Part shown: piece after piece, positions 48,601-60,500 of the stretch
How the letters are laid out: every line of letters starts with the position of its first letter
Position numbering within the stretch: the stretch's first letter is position 1
NCBI GenBank assembly: GCA_030562195.1
Contig: JAUJPP010000012.1
Span: 1,612,001 to 1,676,000 of the forward strand
Direction of reading: 5' to 3'
DNA: 64,000 bases
DNA from: Nipponacmea schrenckii
Taxonomy: Eukaryota; Mollusca; Gastropoda; Lottiidae
Notes under the pieces: model-generated
What the model saw: only the letters and a program-made list of their open reading frames with translations
Database searches by the model: none
Told to the model about the DNA's origin: nothing
Made by a program: the position numbers and the translations under genes

Positions 48601-51600
48601 ATGGGTAACTCCATGCAGCGTACAATGAGGGAAGATTTGCCAGGACAGCAGCATAAGCCTACCTACTCTTTTGGTAACTGTTGAGGCTGAAGGATCTTTA
48701 ATGTGCATAGCCTGTAGCACATGGGGCCTCAGTTTGTACCATGTGATTGTTTAATCACTTTTTCCATGTCAGTCTTTAATATATTTGAAAATATTGTAGT
48801 GTTGGCATGGCTGGAAAATGAAACCAAATCTTTGTCAGGGTTTAGTATTGTTTTGAAATGATCTGGTTGAACTAGTGATAGGCCTATTAGGAACTTAAGT
48901 ATCTTATGTATTTCAGAACTAAATTAAAACACAATGCAGCATTTCTACAACTACCTATTGGTTTAGAAGGAGAACATGAAGGTGTTGTAGATTTAGTTAG
49001 TCAAAAAGCTGTTTATTTTAGAGAGCCTTTAGGGTGAGTATTTGTGACATACCTAGTAAATCATAATATTTTCTCTGAAGAGAAACAGATCAATAGATAT
49101 ATGCAAAAAGATCCTTGTTTTTATTGGTAGTGTATTAGTCCTGGATTTTGACATCAATGCATCAGAGGAATTGTAGATTTTTCTTTTCTGTGGTTGTTGA
49201 AGAGGTATGTATAAGTGGATTTGTATTGCTGTTAATAGATATGCAGGAAATTGTTGATTGCTAGGTTTAATGTTCCTATTTCTAAATTTGAAATAATTGA
49301 AGTTGTGGGTTTTTTTTTCAAAAACTTCTTATTATTATTTTTCTAGATTTACAGTAGTTGAAGATGAAATACCACAGAATATGAGACAAGAAGCTGCTGA
49401 AAAAAGACAAGAAATGATTGGTAGGTCAGGGAAATTTTAAGACATTGTAGAGGTCTGTTTGAGGCCTTAAACTACCTACCCTTTTTGGCATGGCTGGAAA
49501 ATGAAACCAAATCAACAATCTTGGTCAGGGTTTAAAATTGTTTTGAAACGATCTTAGTTTATTTTTAACAACCTACTCAAAATAGGGCTGTCTGCAAATT
49601 ACCCAATTATGTTCTCATGGATGGAATGTTAATCAACAGTCTCATCAGTTTAATGGACTTAACTTTTACCAACTGAATATTATCAATATACTGAACATTG
49701 ACATATTGTTATAACAATTTGTATAGAATGTAATTTATAGATTTTTTTATCTAGTTGTAATGAAAGGTTATTTTTGATAATGCCTTTCTGTTTTTCTATA
49801 TATATAGTTTTACATTATTCAAAGTATATCATTTAATAAACGAATGTTTATGAGATAGATATTGAAGATATTTTCTCATTTATTATATTTAAACAGAATG
49901 TGTATCCAATGTTGATGAGCATTTGGGTGAACTGTTTTTAGATGAAAAGGTTCCCACAGAGGAAGAACTAAAGGTATAGAGAGTACTTAAAGTTTAAATG
50001 GGAGTACCCTTACTGTAAAATATTGTACTTCTATCTTGATGAATTTTGTCAACAGTTAAAGACGAGTTTGTTTATATTATTTTAAGAAATGGAACCCTCA
50101 AACAATACTTAATATACATTCAGTAGATCTTATATATTGTTTTCAGATTTTAAACAACATGACAAATTCAATTTATTATTGATTATCTCCCCTCTAGGCC
50201 GCAATCAGAAGATCTTGTATTACCAGAAGCTTTACGCCAGTGATGTTAGGAACAGCTTTAAAAAATAAAGGTGTACAAACCTTACTAGATGGTGTAGTAG
50301 AATATTTACCCAATCCATCTGAAGTTAAAAATAGCTGTTTGGATAACAGAGAGGGGTAAGTCATGTGAAGCAATGTTGAATATTTTAACCTGTATAACAG
50401 AGGAATAAGTAAGGTAGGTTTCAGTAGTTTCAATTCAGATGGAATTTAGAATTTTACAATTCTGAGATATGTTGCTTTTTGAGACAAAGAAGGGCTTTTT
50501 TACCCAGAAACATTAAAATTTTGTTCTATTTTCTATATGGATATAGATGTAGCCCATTATTTTCTTGCATTGGAATTTTTGTTATAAAATTTTAGGTTTT
50601 TTGGGGTTTTTTTTTTTCAGTTTAAAAAATACAACAAAATTTTATTTGAACCCAGCTAGAGATTTCTCTAATCCCTTTGTTGGCCTGGCTTTTAAGTTAG
50701 AGGTAAATACTTTATTTGTTTTAAGTATGTCATTACTGTCAGAATATTAGCTGACTACACTAAATCAGTATGACAAAAGGATTTCTTGATGAAAATAGAG
50801 TTAGATCAACAGTCTGAAAATAGGACGACATCTTAGGGTCTTATTCCACAAGGTACTGGTTTTTATGGTAAATTGTGCTTGATCAATAATAACGTTAGAA
50901 TGGAATTGTGGTAGAGAAATGGTAAAAAGATAATTAAAAAATTATGATCTTATTTTAATGTAGCAAAAAATATTTTCATTAATGACTGAATTTGATCTTG
51001 TAGGCAGGAAAGTTTGGGCAGTTGACATATTTACGTGTGTATCAAGGTGGTTTAAAGAAGACTGATGTGATATATAATACGAGAACGGGTGCTAAAACTA
51101 GAGTATCAAGATTAGTTCGAATGAATGCAGATGAAATGGAGGATGTGGGAGAAGTATTTGCAGGAGATATAGCTGCGTTATTTGGAATAGATTGTGCTAG
51201 TGGTGATACTTTCTCAACTAAAGATAATATTCACCTGTCTTTGGTAAGTGAAGTCTTTCTTGCTTTGAAAATTATAATTTGGAACTAAGGGTGTCACGGT
51301 TAACCGTTTAAATGATGCCGTTCCATTTAATGACTTAAAACGTTTAGTAATCTGTTAAACGATTAACCGTTAATCTGGATCACATGGGTCTATTCCATAG
51401 GGGGTACTCTGATTCTGATAAAGTTACCGTTATATTTGAAGTTTGTTTAATGAGATGGCCGAAAAAACACCTGTATGAAAATACTTTGTTGTTATAAATT
51501 CATGAATCGGCACCTAAGAAACAGGTCAAATGTTCGTTGTGTGGCGGTGAACTAGGATATAATAGCGCTAGTATTGGGGCATTGACAAATCATTTGAAAT

Positions 51601-54600
51601 TGTAACCCCGACAATCACTCCCTAACGGCGTTTAAAACGCAAGTATAATTGTCAATACGAGGGAGGTACGGCTATTCTATTGTTTATTGTTCCTCCCTTC
51701 ATTTTATATAGACTCGATTATCAAAGCGTAGTTTTAAAATTTATCATTTGATAAATCATAAGATAAATGTTCTTCTACATCATAATAAATTTAAGTAAAA
51801 AATGAGATGTACGCTACAAAAAAAATGTTTCAAATTTATTCCACACAGCCTCACTAAACGGGTATTAGATATAATAAACTTTCATATCGGTATGCTTATC
51901 CGTCCGACTAAGCAAGTCTACAATGATTTGTTTACATTTTATATCCTCGCATTCGAGAATTTCTTTGCTTGCATTTTAGAAGATAGATAGGCCTTAATTA
52001 TAAATTATTTGGGTAGATAGATATTAGTATAAATTAATTTTAATCTCAACCAAAAGGTTATGGGCAGATTAGCAAAGTCGGGAGGCCTCACCTGCACAGC
52101 ATCAGTTCTTAGACTTAGGCCCTCTAGTGCCTAATACTAAACACTGTTAACGGTTAAACGACACCGTTTCGTTTAATTGGGAACGTTTAAACGTTTAGTG
52201 AAATTTGTAAACGTGACACCCTTATTTGGAACTATCAAGTGCTTATTTTTGATAAATCACATTTCTTCAAGTAAAGTCAGATTTCATGGTCTATATACCT
52301 GATACACTGTACTCTCAAAAAGGATTAGTATAATAGTATAAAACTCACTACTTTCTGTTTAGCACTTGTGTTGATTATTTTCAGGAATCTATGTTTATAC
52401 CGGAGCCTGTTATAGCTATGTCTATAAGACCAGAGAAACAATCAGATGTAGAAAATTTCTCTAAAGGTATCAGTAGGTTCACTAAGGAAGATCCCACATA
52501 TAAAGTATATTATGATTATGATAATAAGGAGACCATTTGTTCTGGAATGGGTGAACTACATCTTGATATATATGCCCAGGTTTGTGTTTTTGTCTTAATA
52601 TTACTTAACTTGATCATTTTAGTTGGTGACTTGTATTTAGAGGTAGATTAAACCTGTTTTAAAAAAAACCTTTATCGTCAGCAAGTTTTGTTGTTCCTGA
52701 TTTCAGATAGGAAAATTTTACAAGGAAAACTGGTTGTCTTAGTTAAATTGCTTAGTTTGGTCTAACAAACAAAATAAGACTTTTTATATGTGATTTCAGA
52801 GGTTAGAACGAGAGTTTGGTACAAAATGTATTCTTGGTAAACCAAAAGTATCTTTTAGAGAAAGTTTAAAAGGTGTGATAGAGTAAGTACTTACTGTTTT
52901 TTTCTTAACTAGTTTAAAATAATTAAAAAACAAGTGTTCAAAAAGAAGACAGAATATTAATATTTCAGCTTATTTTTAATTGGTCCACAAATCAAGTATT
53001 CTAATAAATACATTCTAAAATATCTTCATTTATTTTAGGTTTGATTATATACTTAAGAAGCAAACAGGAGGGCAAGGTCAATATGGAAAGATTATAGGGT
53101 ATATTGAGGTATTATTATCCACAATTATTATAGATACCATATAAGATAAATGAACATATACTGTAATATAATCTCCTTTAGCCATATTTAGGGGTAGAGA
53201 TCACATTGAATAACAGAACAATATTTTATTTTCACCTGTAAAATGTTGATTATTAAAACATTGTGTGTAATAAATCTAAGGAGTAGTATCCAATAAAATT
53301 TTCTTCTGTTATTTGATGTTAAATATATGTTATAAATACAGCATTAATATTCTTTAAACCTTTATAACTGTTTTAGCCTTTAGGAGCAGAAGACAATACT
53401 AAACTGGAATTTGAAGATAACACAGTTGGAAGTAATATACCTAAAACATTTATACCAGCTATAGAAAAGGTACTTAATTTACTCTCAGATTTTCAATTAT
53501 TAGAATTCCCTTTTGTCTTAGAAAATCATCTTCTTTTAGAATTACATGAAATGAAATGTGAGGAATAATTAATATAGAAATTATGATGTAACTTATCATC
53601 AGTTTAGTTGCTATAACAGTTACACTTTTATAAAGAAACAATTCTTTAATTTTTTAAAACCATTATTCTAGGCTTGGTGATGGTTGGAGAAAAAAAACAA
53701 TTTACAAAAATATCAACTTATTTCACAATTAAGGATCTATTCTTGGTCACTCCTCTTGGCATTTATCTTTCCCAGATTATCCAAACCAATTTCAGGGCTG
53801 TTGATTTATTTTTTCCCCTATAGGTCATTTTTTAAGTGATGTTTTGTTGATGCCAAGACTATATGCTACACTGCTATTCAACTTGTACCCAAATGTACAC
53901 TCAATGCCATGAATGTGTGCTAACAATTATCAGAATTAGAATTTTTTGAACATTTTACATTAGATTAAATATACAAAACAATCTGTTCTTGAAACAAGTG
54001 TACTAAATGGGTCCCATTTACAACTGGTTGAAATTGAATATGAGTGGAAACAAGTTATTCAAGGTCATTGAACTTTCACATGTCTATGGGGATCGGAACT
54101 CACAGCCTCCATTTTCCAAGAAACGATCTGTATTTAAATATATATATTATACTATAGTGTAAATATTCACATCAGAATCCATATTGTTATTTTACCAGGG
54201 TTTTCGTAAAGCTTGTGAGAAGGGTGGTTTATGTGGACAGAAAGTTGCTGGTATTAAAATTGTACTGACTGATGGAGCGCATCATCCTGTAGATTCTAGT
54301 GATTTAGCCTTTTCTAATTGTGCTGAATACTGTATGAGAGATTGTAAGTCTGAATATTAAGTAAATGCTATCTGATATAGCAATTGATATATTTTCTTGA
54401 CAATATTTTATGAGATTTTCTCTCGGCTTTAACTGAATACTCGGCATATTTTAGCCCATTATTCTTTTTTTAACAAAGTCACTTTGCAGCCAAAATTGTA
54501 GCTTTATAACAAATAGAAATATATTTGACTAGAACTCATCTATTGCTGCAATTACATATGAATTTAGGATAGTTGTATTGAAAATGGGAATTAAGCTTCA

Positions 54601-55717
54601 ATTTTAGGAGTTTGGTATGACTTATAAAGAGCATGTATTTATGACTGAAACAAAATATATTTATATTGCAGGTTTTCTAGATCAAGGATGGATTTTATTA
54701 GAACCTATAATGGCAGTAGAAGTTACTGCCCCTACAGAGTTCCAAGGAAGTGTATTAAGCAGTTTGGGTAAGAGACATGCGCTAGTAACTGGCACTGATG
54801 TAGTAGATGAATATTTCTCTATATTCTGTGAGGTTAGTTGTGGTTTTATTCAAAATGATAATATGATTCAAATTGTTTTCTATGCTCACATAAAGTGTGA
54901 GATATATATTGTTGTCATCAACGTCCTTCAGTGAGTCTGTCCGTCTGTCCAGAATTGCACATAAACACTTTAGAAGGCACACTTCTTGAAGGATATTGAT
55001 GAAACCTGGTGTGAGAGTAATCACCCAATGGTGGAACCTTATTTCAAATCAAAAATTTTTAATCTTGAAAATACTATTTTTTTTAATCACCAATTGATGA
55101 AGGCTAATGAAAATTGAAATTTAGACCATGAAAATATTTCATGAAATTATTTTGAGAATTACTGTATATTTCCGTGTATAATGAGCAGCTTTTTACCCTT
55201 AAATGGGCCTAACAAAGGGGTGCTCATTATATACAGTTAAAAAAAAAGTGAGTATTTTTTCCCCAAGAAAATGCCGCAAATCGATGTTGAGGATCTGCCA
55301 TTTTGTCTACCTTCATCGACATTCATGGTAAAATTTATTTGTGTAAAAGATCGAATTATTATTTTAAATAATGGCTCAATATGAATATTATCTATTAGGT
55401 AAATATTTATTGTGAAAAATTTGAACAAAACTTGAATGATTATTAAAAAGTATTGTAAAGTATAAAGGTATGAAATATTTAGGCTTTTTTTTGATCTTCC
55501 AAACTTTTCATCAGTTTAATTTTAAATCTTCTAGGTACCTTTAAACGAGATGTTTGGCTATTCTACAGAAATCCGATCCTTAACGCAAGGTAAAGGAGAA
55601 TTTACCATGGAATATAGTCGGTATTGTCCAGCCCTTCCAGAAACACAAGATAGGCTTATCAATGCCTATAATGAGGAAATTCCAGACAAACTTTCAAAAA
55701 AGAAGAAGAAAAATTAA
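45623..55717 (+). CDS. GFM1: Mitochondrial elongation factor G1, 17 exons
   Basis: GTPase that moves tRNA and mRNA through the mitochondrial ribosome. Exons: 45623-45685, 47121-47243, 47708-47840, 48119-48323, 48917-49033, 49347-49420, 49897-49973, 50198-50355, 50621-50702, 51004-51243, 52385-52579, 52800-52882, 53039-53108, 53377-53469, 54199-54343, 54672-54832, 55535-55717 (TAA 55715-55717). All GT-AG; the phases give 733 residues (human 751). Exon 1 is a Lys/Arg-rich presequence ([20 protein letters not shown]). G motifs: AHIDSGKTT (G1), RGITI (G2), DTPGH (G3), NKLDR (G4), GTALKNKG (G5). Domain II has GDICALFGID-like '[17 protein letters not shown]'; domain III has [17 protein letters not shown]; domain IV has [11 protein letters not shown] and [11 protein letters not shown]; domain V has [10 protein letters not shown] and [20 protein letters not shown]. 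It ends in Lys6-Asn. The helix before LLEPIM ([18 protein letters not shown]) departs strongly from the human version. Full length and probably functional. Confidence 0.97.
46637..46671. repeat. Dispersed repeat shared with 16849-16883
   Basis: AAGTGGGTGTATATTACCTT and the following GCCCAGCAAGCTATC match the plus-strand sequence at 16849-16883 with about 4 differences in 35. Weaker similarity extends about 60-80 bases upstream in both. In GFM1 intron 1. Confidence 0.7.
48565..48870. repeat. Dispersed repeats in GFM1 intron 4
   Basis: 48565-48780 has a higher-complexity block (CCTTATGGGTTAATGGAGATG ... AGGATCTTTAATGTGCATAG ... GCACATGGGGCCTCAG) of a kind I associate with common marine invertebrate repeats. 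48802-48866 (TTGGCATGGCTGGAAAATGA...) recurs at 49485-49556 in intron 6 with one insertion. No coding function. Confidence 0.5.
51286..52224 (+). mobile_element. hAT element with BED zinc-finger relic, 939 bp
   Basis: In GFM1 intron 10. Perfect 13-bp inverted termini TAAGGGTGTCACG / CGTGACACCCTTA, flanked by the 8-bp duplication TTTGGAAC (51278-51285 and 52225-52232). Subterminal GGTTAACCGTTTAA / AACGGTTAAACG motifs mirror each other. At 51513-51605 a frame reads [16 protein letters not shown] and then GALTNHLKL followed by a stop, which is the CxxC...H layout of a BED finger, the DNA-binding N-terminus of hAT transposases. The catalytic and dimerisation parts are missing, so this is an internally deleted, non-autonomous copy. 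Confidence 0.87.
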
Positions 55718-55941
55718 TGTTAATTGACTTTAATTTTGTGAAAGACTTTATGGACCCAAGTGTTATCATTTTATCACCTGAATGAATGAAATCATAAGAA
55801 AAGATCAACTAATAGGGAAGAAATTGAAAAAGAAAGAAAAAGGATTATTTTTAAAATGTATTGTTGGTAGTAGAAATAATCATGTTACATTTTAAGAAAA
55901 AATCATTCTCGATCATTCAGATTTGTTTTAGGAAGTTGTAA

Positions 55942-55947
55942 AATAAA
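55942..55947 (+). promoter_or_regulatory. Poly(A) signal of GFM1
   Basis: AATAAA 225 bases after the GFM1 stop. Confidence 0.55.
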
Positions 55948-55949
55948 TA

Positions 55950-57507
55950 GAAGTGAATTTTATTTTATTTAAAGATTTCAAATGTATATCTTTGTTATAC
56001 AAATCAGGAAACAAGGAATTTCAATTTGTATTTGAAAACAAGCCCTACCAGCATACATCTGTTGTATTTGAAGGAAATATCCTTGTTTCTTGAAAATTAT
56101 ACAGATGTAAAGTTCTAAAAAAAAACATGTCTAGAATAAGAGATCAAGATTATGGAATTGTTAAAATGATGTATTTAAGGGATAGCCTTGTGGACCAAAG
56201 GTCAAAGGTCTTAAACTAAGACAACAGTATACCTATCAGCCGAGTTGAAGTCAGACTCTCAGTTCTAAATTTTCTATTATTATTGAATTATGTGTATGTT
56301 ATTTCTTTGTCAGTGTGATACTTGTTTTAGAATAATGAATTGTTATTTATTGTAAATAGATAATGTATAATAATAGAGGTAAGAGATCTTTTTTTATGAT
56401 TCTTTAAATCAAAGGGACTCTTTGATGTATAAATGTACATCGTTAAAAACCCAAATATATTAGTAGGGAAGTTGATACTATCATCATTTTAATTTTTTAC
56501 ATTCAATTTTTTAACCTTAAATCTCTTCACAGAAAGAATAACGTATGATGTATTCTGATAAATTAAGTTTATTATATACAAAATATACATTAGTATTATA
56601 TTATATCTTTATATATGATATATACTCAGCCAAACAAATATAGTTGTTTATGTATGAGGAAATCTCCTATTTTATAGTTTTGACTGTAGGTTTTACTACC
56701 AATAAAAAGAATAATGGCTAGTAACAAAAATGTTGCAGTCCAGGATTATTGATAAAGTGAAAAATACAAGTAATGAATGTGTTGATAATACAGACACTGT
56801 ATCTTATATATTCACACTATTATAAAAATAACACTTTCTCATATTTGATTTGTAAACCAAAAGAAAATTAATTCAGCTGTTAAGTATAAGATTATTCTAT
56901 AATTACATTTCGATAGGTTATCAAACTTGCTTACAAATTAACCTTTATAGTAACAGATGCATATATTAATATATCTATATTTGTTTGGCTGGCTGGATAA
57001 CAGGGAATGTTAACATTTTAACAGAATAGCAATAACAAATTATGTTACATTCTTAACAAAATAACATGAAACACCCACCCCATCCTAGATCCAAGAATAT
57101 ACAAATTGCCCTCAAGTTTACATAAATGGATAAAAAAAAAAATTCTTCACAAAATGATGCATACAAAGCTCAGTATAGTTATATGTTTTTGCCTTTTGAT
57201 CAAGATTTATAATGACAAGAAAGCCATTCATTATGAAGAGCTATATTTCAATTCATATTGTCAAGTATATTGCACTTAAAAACACCATCATAACATCAAC
57301 TTCATAATCATGTCCGATTTGATATAATGAAAAATGTTTTCCTTACAGACTTCTTATAGTTATAGATGTACACATTTAATAATAACGTGTTATCTAATGG
57401 AAATCCAGAAATGTATTATACGAAAAAATTTCTAATCTGAAAAGTGTCCAAGGTTTCTGGCTGGAATTTATCAATGTCCTACATCTCAGTTGTAAGGTTA
57501 TATTTTC
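55950..57507. other. Convergent intergenic region, GFM1 / UVRAG
   Basis: No gene. AT-rich; presumably holds the 3' UTR of UVRAG from the minus strand. No tandem or inverted repeat was recognised. Confidence 0.5.
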
Positions 57508-60500
57508 TCATGTTTCTATAGAACTATGAAATTCTTCACTTTCTAAATCTTTAGTTCGTGTCACAATTGGATTGATCATATTAGCACTGGGGATGCTGGA
57601 TTCAGAGTCTTTTCTCTCTGTAATTGTCACGCCACCATTTTGTAACATGGTGGAGTTAGAGTCAGTGGAATTATGGGAGATATTATCACAGTTGCCAAGG
57701 GAATTTGTAGTATTCTGGGAATGTAATGGAACACCATTGGAATTCGAAACAGTTTGTAATTTATAGTTTGCTTTGATATTAATAGCGTCTATAACATCAT
57801 CACATTGAGATATTTTACTATCTGTTGATAAATTCGACATTTTGGGTAATTTAAAAAAACTGTCTTCTGTTTTTGCAAAGAGTTCTTCCTCTTCATCAAA
57901 TTTCTCAGATTTTTGTAGAGTTAAAGAAACATCCGAACGAAAATCTGTATCACCAATGCTGTGAAGATTATTAATCTCTGTATCTAAGGACTGGAGCAAG
58001 GCAGCATCTTGCCGAGCAATGCTACTAGTTGTACTTGATCCTGTTGTACTTCTACCTCCTTCCTTCGATACAGAATTATTAGAACTACCACCACCCCCTA
58101 TAGTTGATGGAGCTGTTAATGATCTGGGTATGGAATGTTCTCTGAAATAAAAATACTCAAAATATCAACAATCGCAATCTATGTGTCAGACATAATCAAA
58201 CAAACATGACGACTTTGTTAGTTTTACTTTCATTCCTGGTACAATAGCTCAATTGACTTTGAAATCCTCTAATAATTATTGGTAACTTGACACATATAAT
58301 TAAAACTTCATTAGGGCATTGTATGGTCATCATAGCAAACTTCTTAACAATTAATTAGTCATGCATAAATGATCTGGTTGTTTCTTATCATTTACACCTA
58401 TATAGTAGTGGTGGGTGTCGAGCGAGCGAAACAGTCTAAACTTACTATTCTCAAAACACCTGATGATACTTGTCCTTGGAGGAGTGCACTGCTATACAAC
58501 TTTTGTTACTGACTTGTTACTCATCTTTGGAAAAGCTTTTCGATTGACAGAATTGCCCTACTTGAATGGATTCTTACAAAATTTACACTGCAATATATGT
58601 CCACCTAGTTACAATATCTTGAAATGTACTTACCCTTTGACCCCCAGTCGTAACTCTAACAATGTCTTAATATTTGGCAATGTCAGTCGCAAATTATTGG
58701 TTCCTAATCCACAGTAAAATCTCAACTACAATATAAAGAAAAGTGATTTTAATTCAATATTCAATGAACTTTCATTAACGCTTTAACGTAAAGGTTGTTC
58801 TATTGAAGTAAAAATTGTCTACCGTTACCTGACTAATATTTTTGTTGAGTAAAAATACACCATAATTAAACTGGAATTTTTCTTTTCCTTTACTAAACAG
58901 GGGAAAACTGAAAAAATAACATTGAACCATATTTTCTATATATTTAAATCATTAAACTTATACAGATTATAATGTTTTATTATTAAAACTGCAATTAAAG
59001 CTAGTCAGAATTTCCAGAAATGAAGAGTAGGTATCCCTCGAACCAATGAAAAGACTCTTGTTAAGAAAACTGTAAAGGTTTAAATGTCAAATATTTTGGA
59101 CTGGGTTGTCCTTCATCAGTGAAGTATTTCCAGAAATAAAATAACCTCAAGACGGAATGTAAGTCGCCTGGAGACTTTCTTCTTCAGAAGACTAGGAAAG
59201 ATATTATAAACATAATCATTACTTACTCTCTATCTTTCTCAGTAAGTCTAATGTGTATATGATCACGTATTTGTGATCTTGAACCTCGGAATTCCATCAA
59301 ATAACGTAGAGGTAAGTTTAATATTTGAGCTATCATAATGGTGAGATGACATGTATAACCTAATGATACAGCTACCATTGTTTCATCATGCCCTGTCAAT
59401 ATATAAATATCAATTCAAAACTCTAAATAATAGACTACTGTAAACTAGAATATCAAAAGGGATATGTGTTTTACAATATGTTGGTATTCTATATTGACCT
59501 GTGAGTTTGATACTAAATACACACAGTCCAGTCCTACCTTGGTAATTTTCAGAATGAGGCAATCTGACACCACATATTGAATAATCTCCTTTATCATTCT
59601 GAAACAAAAAATATATATACATGTACAACTTTTGGTGGAGAGGAATCTTGCCCAGAATGTGTAATTACTGATAATATATCAAATGCTTGATATCACTTAC
59701 TGTCCTTTTCACCAAGAATATGAGAAATCAATCTAAGAGAAGAAAAAAACAAAGGGAGCTAACCTCTGTAACAGGAAATACTGATGAAGATAATTCACCA
59801 ATCAGCTGTTTACGTCTTATTAACAACTGGGCTGATTCTTTAATCCAACTCTCTCGCTGTTGATTATAAACTTGTCGAGTTTCTCCATGTTTTATACGGC
59901 TTTCTTTTAAACTCAACTTGTTCTCTTTTAATCTCTCATCTATATATTAAGAAAATATAATCTTCATAACACTTACTTTATAATAAACTTAAGCCTTAAA
60001 CAGAGAGTGGGTTTCTTAGGTCAAAATGTATTTACATGACATTGACACAATTACATTGAAGCACAAACAGTTGACATTTTAAACAAGACTTGTTCTCACA
60101 TCATTAGCCACACTTGTGATTGTTGTTAAAATACATTATTCCTACAATGGCATATGAGAAACACAGGTATAGATAAATAAAAACAATTATTACGATGGAT
60201 ACTTCTAGAATATTGATTAGTAAATTAATAATAAATATTCTAGCAGTATCCATCCATGATAATTGTTGTTATTTGTTTAAATACATTGTCATCATAATAA
60301 CTGACATTTAATGGAAACGTTATTTTTTGTTTGAAAACACTATAAAAAATATAAACACGCTACAAGGGATATTTTTTTACAAACCAAGTCTTAGAGTAGC
60401 ACTAGATGTTTTATGTTTTTAGACTTAAAATTATCTAAAAGGGTAGAGAATAACCTCAAGGAAACTCATTTTCACTTTCAAGGTGATCAGCCTATTAAAT

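Noticed and set aside
57572..57766. Plus-strand open frame under the last UVRAG exon
   Set aside because: Antisense shadow of the UVRAG tail.
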